64,000 nucleotides of DNA. It comes from Rhabdophis nuchalis (taxonomy: Eukaryota; Chordata; Lepidosauria; Squamata; Natricidae). Below, piece after piece: positions 56,114 through 64,000 of the stretch. Numbering within the stretch: position 1 is the first letter of the stretch; each line of letters starts with the position of its first letter. The stretch spans positions 216,509,462-216,573,461 of the forward strand of contig CM077644.1 in assembly GCA_039707465.1 (NCBI GenBank), in the 5' to 3' direction. The position numbers and the translations under genes are program-made. The notes under the pieces were generated by a model. It was not told where the DNA came from. It saw nothing but the letters and a program-made list of their open reading frames with translations, and searched no databases.

Positions 56114-58059
56114 ATTAATAATCTTTGGGAACATACCTAATAAAAATATTTGTAGTTTGGATTTGAAATTTATTTTTGAGTTAATTTATTCTCAAATATC
56201 CATGAAACCATGGAAAGTCGTGCAGATAAACCCAAATAAAAGTGTTATTACAAAAATCAAAACCAAATGAAATAAAATAAAAAATAAAATAAATGACAGT
56301 CAGTATAATCATCTGTAGTTTCATAGTTTCAATCCCCCTAATGAGATTAATCTTTATTTCTATTTTAAAATATAAACATTTAAACACATCTAGATTATTC
56401 TCTATAGTTTTCTCTTTTACATTTTGGAAATTTTATCTCCTAATAAGATGCCATTATTGCTGAAAATGCTTTTTTATGAATAGCATAAAATTACAGTGTT
56501 TTGTAAGATTCAGATTGTTGAAGTGAGACTTGGATCCATACTTTCAGTTGAGTTAACAGCTTTTTAATCAGCCTGAGGAAAGTTTCCAAATTGCCAAATT
56601 GGGATCCAAATTGGTGTTGGGTTTGTTTGTTTGGTATATAAGAATATTCCAAAACAATTAGAAGGTAGAAAAATGCTTATTTCTAGCAAACAAAGATTTA
56701 TCTACAATGTAAATTCCAATGCACAATAACTCATAATAAAGTAGCACATTATCTCTAGTATTGATTAATTACAATCTAACATAACTAAATTGTTTCTAAA
56801 AACCAACATTTTATCTTCCAGCCTGCATTTTCTATTAGTAGCCCAATAGAGACTTGGAAAATAAACTAAAGTGCTCAGAATACTTAACCCACATTTAAAA
56901 TGCACACTATTGATTAAAATCCTCCCCAACTGTTTAGCTAAAATGTTAACTGATTAACATACCAATTAAGAAACAATTCAAACTTTAAATCTTGAACGTA
57001 ACCTTTTAACATTTGAAGAACACATCATCTTTATTTATTACAGGGAGCTCAAGGAGTTTACCAGATTCCCCTCCTATTAAATTCTTGGATTATTTTTGAG
57101 CTTCATTGCTAAATAAAAATTAAACTATATACATATAACTATATTGCAATGATTCTTATCTGTATTTAGACAAGGGAATATGTAGCTTTCATTCACCAAA
57201 AATTGTCAAGATGCAATCTGGATTAGTGTTCTGGCTAGAATAAGATTTTTAAAAAGAGTGTAAATTCATTCTGCTAATTGAAATTCTCCTCTTACATCAA
57301 TTTTTATTCCATCCAATCCTAATTCTACCAGAATTAGCTTGCTGAAAGATTGAAACAACCAAGGAACATTGATCGACCAAAATCAAGGAACTGAAGCAGA
57401 AGGAAACTGGAATATAGTGGGATTGTTCCTGCCCATTGGTGATGCCATGGGAACATTGGAATGTGCTCAGTTCATCTGCTGATGGATCTTCACTGAGAGA
57501 ACCCTTAGAGCCACAGCACACTCTTGGAGTCAAGAATAAGCACTTAACAGTTTCAAAGCAGTCGGCAAAAATAGATTCTAGCACGCAATACAGGCTGTGG
57601 CGGTGGTTTGTAAGAATTTGACAATATAATTTTGTAAAATAAAATGCAATATCTTCACATCTGGCTGAAAATGTTTGTTTGCTTGTTTGTTTATTATCCT
57701 ATTTCCAAACCACCTATTTCCCTCAGAGGACATGTTGTCCCTGAGGCAAAGCAGAAAATCCTTCCCTATTCCAAGAAGAGATGCTGACTGGTCTATCTAC
57801 GTAGAGCTTGAATATGATTTCAACATTGGACACCATACAATCTTGTCCATCAAGCTAGACAATATTTGGCTAGTCTAGAGGTTGAAGTTCAGAACAATAT
57901 TGCCCGGTATGTCTTCCAAACAAATAGAATGGCTAGGAATTGAAGATAAAAAGCTCAAGGAGAGCCACAGACCTAAAAGCATCTGCTGTGAAAGAGAAGA
58001 CTTAAAGTAAAGACATTTGTTGCATGAGTTTCACAAGGTTGGAATGCAAGAAATCTAGA
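56114..58059. other. AT-rich DNA, no gene seen
   Basis: Almost 2 kb without a recognisable repeat or exon. Confidence 0.45.
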
Positions 58060-58528
58060 TATGGTGTTGTTGTTTTTAGTTGCAAAGACGTGTTTGACCC
58101 ATCGTGACCCCATGGACAACATTCCTCCAGACCTTCCTGTACTCTACCACTCTCTGGAATCCATTTAAGCTCATGCCTACTGTTTCAGTGACTCCATGCA
58201 ACCATCTCATTCTCTGTTGTCCGATTCTTCTTTTGCCCTCAATCTTTCCCAGCGTTAGGTTCTTCTCCAGTGAGTCCTTTCTTCTCATTAGGTGGCCAAA
58301 GTATTTGAATCTCATGTTTAGGATCTGGCCTTCTGAAGAGCAGTCAGGGTTGATCTCCTCCAGGACTGACCGGTTTGATTGCCTTGCAGTCCAAGAGACT
58401 CACAGGAGTCTTCTCCGGTACCATAGCTCAAAGGCCTCAATTCTTTGGCGCTCAGCCTTTCTTATGATCCAACTTTCACAGCCCTACATTGCAACTGAGA
58501 AAACCATAGCACCAGATATGGTACAGAA
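58060..58528 (-). pseudogene. BovB (RTE-clade) LINE, C-terminal end of ORF2
   Basis: On the minus strand the translation reads 'KAERQRIEAFELWYRRRLL', 'VSWTARQSNRSVLEEINPD', 'MRFKYFGHLMRRKDSLEKNL' and 'GKIEGKRRIGQQRMRWLHGV', the characteristic BovB C-terminus, with 'VVHGVTMGQTRL' at the end. RT core motifs are not present. BovB is best known from squamates and ruminants and spread between them by horizontal transfer. The 5' side is cut at a hAT insertion. Confidence 0.9.
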
Positions 58529-58856
58529 TAGCTGGTTGGTGAAATTTAGAGAACCAGTGAGAGGGGGTTCCACCGGCGTACCTGGAAGTAAATCTGGCCC
58601 GCCGCTGCCAGTGACCCAACGGTAAGGAAAGGAAAGGAAAGGGAAGGAAGGAAGGAAGGAAGGAAGGAAGGAAAGAAAGAATTTATCATCACAATTGAGT
58701 CCAAAATTTTGGTTGCTAAGCAAGAGCGTTGTTAAATGAGTTTCACCACATTTTAAAAGGTGGCCACTCCCACCCTGTCACATGACTGCCAAGCCACGCC
58801 CACAAAATAGGCCACACCTACAGAGTAGGTTCTAAAAAATTTGAAACCCACCACTG
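58529..58856. mobile_element. hAT-type element containing a purine microsatellite
   Basis: 328 bp with perfect 8-bp flanks GTACAGAA (58521-58528 and 58857-58864). The left end is worn to tagctggttggtgaaatt, and the right end 'gaaacccaccactg' is intact. It contains a (GGAA)n array at 58624-58682. Confidence 0.8.
58624..58682 (+). repeat. (GGAA)n-rich microsatellite
   Basis: GGAAA then GGAA then GAAA units inside the hAT element. Confidence 0.93.
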
Positions 58857-59549
58857 GTACAGAATGTAAAATGGAAATGAGACAGATGTAATTTAGGATA
58901 ACATGAGATTTAACTTACATTACATGAAAGACCAACAGAGCCTTGAACAAAATCCATTCCGCACCTTTGGCAGTCTTAGCCCCATTCTATGTGGATGTTT
59001 AAAACTGTGCTGAGTAATACAAAATTATAGATTATGAAATATAGTGGATGGAATATATGACCCAAATAAAGCCCTAGAGGGTTTTATGGAAGCCAAAGCA
59101 GAACTTAAAACACAATTTTGCTGGCAAATAATAAATAATGGTGGTGTGTCCAGCAACAATCATCCTAACATAATTTTCTTGTTCCTGTTCACCTGAAAGT
59201 AAGACTTATTTCCTCTGGTAAATAAGCAAACCCATTTTAATGTTCCCAAGAGAGCCCAACCGACTTCCTTGTAGTTGTCTTTAAGCAGCAAGCAAAAACA
59301 TTTAGCATTTCATCATGCTTTTTAGCATTGAACTGATTTACTGCTGAAATAGGGCTTAAGCTGGCAGATATTTCTTCTTCATTGATGTATTTTTAAAATT
59401 AATTGGTTTTTAGGTTGTAATTATACTTTTATATTTTATTTTAGTGTTGATATATTCTCGCTTTTTTTTAAATTATATGAAAATAATAGCCTAATCCAGA
59501 TTGGGCAAGGAAGGCAGTCTAAATCTTTCTCCAAACCTGTTGTCTAAAA
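58857..59549. other. AT-rich DNA, no gene seen
   Basis: No gene or repeat was recognised. Confidence 0.45.
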
Positions 59550-59671
59550 CAGGGGTCTCCAACCTTTGCAACTTTAAGTCTGAAGGACTTCAGCTCCCAG
59601 AATTCTCCAGCCAGCAAATTCTGGGAGCTGAAGTCCTTCAGACTTAAAGTTGCAAAGGTTGGAGACCCCTG
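59550..59671. mobile_element. Palindromic hAT MITE, 'ggtctccaacctttgc' subfamily
   Basis: Starts caggggtctccaaccttt and ends aaaggttggagacccctg. The target duplication GTCTAAAA is perfect (59542-59549 and 59672-59679). The arms are virtually identical, apart from a deletion at the centre. Core cttcagctcccagaattct. Confidence 0.94.
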
Positions 59672-60732
59672 GTCTAAAAGTATCCAGTCTGTCATTTACA
59701 CAGGGAATTTTAAAACTCCTCCCTCCCCCACTGCTATCAACTCTAGCACTGACAGAGGGGATGTTTAAATTTTGTTGTCTGCATACAGGGGTTACAATTA
59801 ATTTGTATAAACAAAGAGAGGACTTTACAGCTTTCTTTTAGTCCATGGACCATAGATGTGATTCAGATTGGGTCTTCCTTGTCTCTAACCAGCACCCTCC
59901 CCCTCCTCAAAACAAGGACGTCCCTTAATCTAATATGCATTTTACACATTATCTAGTCTGCCCTTCAGAATCAAAAATGAGCATAGTTCAGGATGCTTTT
60001 AAAGCCCAGGAAAACTAATGATCTTACACAAATTTCCCCCTGAACAGGACGTTGATCCTGGACTATATACTATGTATATAGTCTATATATTAGTATATAT
60101 AATATATATACTATATATTATGAATGCAGTCAATACATAATGTTCATCTACCCTTCAAGATCTTTGTGCATTCAGAACATTATATTGGGACAGTAAACAA
60201 TCCGATTCTGTTTCCATTTGACAAATGCACATATTCACTTTAGGGAGAGTTTCTTCCCCTCCCTTCTTTTCTCTCTCGTCTGGGGAGCAAAAATGCCAAT
60301 TTGCCATGTATTCTCTATCTCCCCAAGCCCTTATATACCTCCTGGCAGTGCTCCTCAGCATTTCACATTATAAAATCAATCTCTATTTAAGGAAAGAGGG
60401 GGGAAGATATTTATTTCTTAATTTTTTAATAATGTATTTTCTGAGTTGTAACTGCTCCTGGTGCTGTATTATTTATTTATTGTGCCTATGGGGTGCCCTG
60501 CCACATGGTAATAAGAGGAGCTGCAGAAATAAGAGACCTAAGCAAAACTGTGGCAAGCAATATTGCAGCTCTGTAGGATCTGTTCAGAAATTAAAAGAAG
60601 AGAAAAACTGCAATGTTATTACAATGAAGCAAGATTTTATTTCCTTTGTAATGTGCGCTACTGAAAGTAGATTAAAATGAAATAGGATTGTTAATCATAG
60701 AAGCTAGTGAAGAAAAGCAACTTTCACATAAG

Positions 60733-60734
<2 letters not shown>
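59672..60734. other. No gene seen; alternating AT stretch
   Basis: About 60 bp of TATATA-rich, self-complementary sequence lies at 60062-60122. A 151-codon frame at 60225-60680 has no domain I recognise. Its composition is mixed and it could be unannotated conserved DNA. Confidence 0.35.

Positions 60735-60809
<75 letters not shown>
60735..60809 (+). repeat. (TC)n(AC)n compound microsatellite
   Basis: About 20 TC units followed directly by about 17 AC units. Confidence 0.96.
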
Positions 60810-60811
<2 letters not shown>

Positions 60812-61331
60812 TCATTTAAAAATATCTTTTGACGTAGCTTTGTGTTTCTAAATGGCAATGATGCTAAAATGACAAATTGTACAATGTGATGTCATGGCAC
60901 AAGCTTTACTAATATGTATTTGCATCATGATATTGCACACAACTACACAAAGAGTTCACACTAATATCACAATACCTGTTCTTGCTGCCTCTTGCAGCCA
61001 CTTGTACCTTCTGACCAACTAGAGCAACAAAATAATTAACTGTGAGTTTGTATCATGGAAATGCTTTCCTTTTTCCTTGCAAATCTCTATAAGAACCCAC
61101 ACTAATACATTTAGGATACTGATTTCAAAATTATGTATTCAGAATTTTATTCTTAGCTGTTCTTGTTATGTGAAGGCATCTGTGATATGGAAGTCATATA
61201 CTGGTTAAGTTGTGCACCAAGGAACCAAATAAGAAATCTAGAGAATCTAATGGAAATCTTTTTCATTAGATTCATAGTACAATTGCAGGAACAAAACTGT
61301 ATTGACAAATAGAGAGGTGTAGTAGTTAAGG
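60810..61331. other. AT-rich DNA, no gene seen
   Basis: No gene or repeat was recognised. Confidence 0.45.
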
Positions 61332-61465
61332 CAGTGTTTCTCAACCTTGGCTACTTTAAGATATGTGAACTTCAACTCCCAGAATTCCTCAGTCAGCATG
61401 CTTGTTGAGGAATTCTGGGAATGGAAATCTGCACATCTTAATATGACCAAGGTTGGGAAACATTT
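61332..61465. mobile_element. Palindromic hAT MITE, 'cagtgtttctc' subfamily
   Basis: Starts cagtgtttctcaaccttgg, right end 'ccaaggttgggaaacattt', centre 'cagtcagcatgcttgttgag'. Flanks agttaagg / ggttaaga agree at 6 of 8. Confidence 0.86.
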
Positions 61466-63151
61466 GGTTAAGATATTGGACTTCAAATCCCATCTCAATC
61501 ATGGAATTCACTGGATGAATTTGACCATATTCTATCTATACCTAGTTTGTACAGGGATGTTGTGTAGAGGGTTGTGAGGCTAAAATGACGAGAAACACAC
61601 CACATAAACCATAAGGAAAAGCAGCATAGGAATGTAAAAAAATAAAATGTTAAGTGGAGTTCATATTGAGTGAGTGACAGATAGGCCTATATTCTAATCA
61701 TAGGAAAGAATTTGTCAGTACTTGCAACAATGTCATCCAATATTTAATTTATTCCAAAGCAATAGACATTTCTGGGTTTTTTTTGAAATCAGAATTTAAA
61801 GGAGCCAATTAAAACATGTCTGTTTCCATTAGAAGAACTGACACATCAGCAAGATTTGCAACGGAGAGGGAGCACTTTTTCCTAGGTCCTTTAGGAATAG
61901 AGCCATGTAAGTCTATAGTAGCAAAGAGTGAGGAGTCTGGTAGCACCTTTTCCAATTAACAGATTTTTTTAAAGGACTTCAGTTCACCAAAGCTTGTGCC
62001 TTTTAAATATATTAATTGAAAAAGTCTGTCTTGATCAATCATATATGCCATTTTAAAAATAATTTCTTTCCAAACAGTAGGGGAATTAGTTTTCACTGTT
62101 ATTATTACTGTTTTATTTTTGCTAATTTTTTTGGCAAGTTAAATATTCATTTAAATATTGTTCAGCCATGTCACAAGTTCCTACTGAATATTGAAGGGGA
62201 GATTTCATGTTAAAATGGAACGATCCCTAGAGCAACACCTCCAATTTTAGATATGCTTGGATAGTAACATATATGTAAATTTTACACTGGTTCATCCTTG
62301 CCTCACTATTTTTCATGGTAACAGAAGGCATTTTTCACCACTGAGAGTATCACATCTGCTATTCCTATTCCAAACAGCTCCATTTTTGCTCTACTATTGT
62401 AACTGTAAATCTACACTCAGCAATGAGTGTAAATCTACACTCAGCAATGAAAATTTCTGTTAGTATTTATGTATATTCTTTCCTTCATTCTTGATTTTCA
62501 TTTGTTCTTTGATTCAAACAATCAAGACAATATGATAATGATATTAAAATGTATAGGCTCCTTATACCATTTAGAGCCCAGTGAGACTGAAATTCCTGCA
62601 GGCATGGAGGATCTTCATGTGTAACCTGTGTATTCAACAGCCTACTTGCTAGTTTATCTATACAGAAGATGTATTCTGAACACCCATAGCTGTTTGTACT
62701 TTGTTCAGTTCTTTCTTCTGTGTGCTGATCAGTTTTTCAAGAGCCAGAATATGGTACTGTAAATCAGAACATCAACATATATCTGTATATATTATAACAT
62801 TGCTTATTGAAATAGCTGCTGTGTTTTACTAATAAAACCTGAAATAAGGATTAGTTTATAAGAAAACAAAAATTAAGCTTGAGATTGGGATGAGTAGTTA
62901 AAAAAATGGAGAGGTCTACCTCAGAATATGGTATTTGGAGTTTTCCAAAGGCTTTAATTTTCCATTTAAGCAGAGATTAGATAGCTAACAGTCAGAGATG
63001 TTCTAAAAGTCTTCTATGCATCTTCCTGAGCTTTTGACTGGATAATCTCCAAGATCTCTTCAAGCACTATCTATCACTGATGTTGTATGTTTTATTTGGG
63101 TATAAGCACATTCCATCAATTCTACAATTTTACTCTCCATGTTCTCTAAAG
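61466..63151. other. No gene seen; small tandem duplication
   Basis: A 24-bp unit starting tgtaaatctacactcagc is repeated twice at 62404-62451 with one difference. The rest is AT-rich, apart from the repeat relic at 61924-62007. Confidence 0.5.
61924..62007 (-). repeat. Widespread sauropsid repeat relic, minus strand
   Basis: 'aggagtctggtagcacctt' and 'caccaaagcttgtgcc' belong to the same common repeat as 54361-54435, in the opposite orientation. Confidence 0.5.
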
Positions 63152-63286
63152 CAGGGGTGTCAAACTCGTGGCCCGCGGGCTGGATGCGTCACGTGCTGGT
63201 CACGCCCACCCCCATTTTAGTGAAGGGGAAAAAGTCACAATATGTCATGTGATGACAATGTGATGACACGAGTTTTGACATCCCTG
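63152..63286. mobile_element. hAT MITE, 'caggggtgtcaaactc' family
   Basis: 135 bp from caggggtgtcaaactcgtgg to cgagttttgacatccctg. The target duplication CTCTAAAG is perfect (63144-63151 and 63287-63294). The interior includes 'gatgcgtcacgtgctggtc'. It is the best-preserved member of the family in the window. Confidence 0.93.
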
Positions 63287-64000
63287 CTCTAAAGGAAGTG
63301 AAGATGTCTATGAAGTGTTTTCTTTGCAAACTTTGCAAGTGTGAGAACAAGGAGCAAAAAGTGCAATGTCCCAAGCTCCCACAGGTCCTGGAAAAAAATA
63401 TCCTAAACTTTAGTTTATGCAAAAGGGAAATAATATTGGTGTGCTTGTCATGTCAGATGCAAAATGGTCTCAGCAGAAGGAGATGCAAAGCCTAATCAGT
63501 CATTTTTTCTCTCTTGAAAGTTCTAGGAAAGCTGAGACCCATTAAGGCAAGAAGTGAGTGTAACAAAGACTGTGCAGCAATTGGAGAAATGGACTGTTCT
63601 CTAAGCTCTTGAGAACCACAGATGATTCAAAGGGAAGACTACAAGCTCTTCTGAATAGTTACATCCAAGATTGCAATGGAAGCTTTCTTTCTCCCCTAAG
63701 AATGGAGGTAATTGTTAACCTGTCTCACAAAGGTTATAGTGTGAATTAATCAGTATTGGTAAAGGGCATTGAAATGAAAATGCCATCCAAGATGTAAGTG
63801 TTAGTAGTGTCTTACATAGGAAGCAATTCTGGGAAGAGAGCCAACATGTAGCCTGAGTATAAAATATTTTTGTATTGCTAAACCACTCAAGACAATATTC
63901 TTTTCTGAAGTTGTTGTTTGCCCCTGTGGCTTCGTTTTATTTCTGTTGTTACAAAATTATGTAGCCACTGTCCCTAACTCAGCATTTTTGGCTTTGTTAT
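63287..64000. other. No gene seen
   Basis: No gene or repeat was recognised up to the window edge. Confidence 0.45.

Overview
This window reads as non-coding, repeat-rich DNA from a squamate reptile, most likely a snake. The evidence is the repeat mix: tRNA-derived Sauria-type SINEs, a BovB (RTE) LINE fragment, L2- and CR1-clade LINEs, an R4/Dong-like LINE, and two LINE 3' ends that run into pentanucleotide microsatellites (ATTCT and its variant ATGCT), the 'microsatellite-seeding' LINE type described from snakes. I found no convincing host exon, tRNA, rRNA or CRISPR. Most open frames are chance frames in AT-rich DNA or translated microsatellites. The only long frames belong to LINEs.

Layout. 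0-9 kb: AT-rich DNA with two SINE types, one SINE split by a hAT element with a perfect 8-bp target duplication, and a LINE 3' end with an (ATTCT)n tail. 9-16 kb: hAT elements, two oppositely oriented L2 pieces joined at about 10.11 kb, a CR1 3' end and an old L2 relic split by a palindromic MITE. 16-26 kb: mostly unique AT-rich sequence with scattered MITEs, and inverted hammerhead-ribozyme-like motifs at 18.62 and 19.15 kb. 26.3-28.5 kb: a decayed R4-like LINE on the minus strand, behind a second copy of the same 3' end. 30-34 kb: hAT elements, LINE relics and a compound tetranucleotide repeat. 34.3-37.2 kb: an L2 copy with an uninterrupted 901-codon frame covering most of the endonuclease, the full reverse transcriptase and the C-terminal domain. 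38-50 kb: LINE 3' ends, hAT elements, several near-perfect short hairpins, and a truncated L2 beginning beside an 18-bp hairpin. 49.8-64 kb: two TA-flanked DNA-transposon relics (one holding a hAT), an L2 inserted inside a SINE, a BovB C-terminus and more hAT MITEs.

The dominant and most unusual signal is the density and structure of short hAT-type elements. About twelve are near-complete palindromes of roughly 120-135 bp (or relics of them) built on the core CTTCAACTCCCAGAATTCC. About fifteen more are other hAT families. I could read 8-bp target duplications directly for most, ten of them perfect. They converge on a palindromic CTCTAGAG-like target with a central TA, the preference known for Buster/SPIN-type hAT transposases. 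The elements do not form a pathway. They form a layered insertion record from which relative ages can be read.
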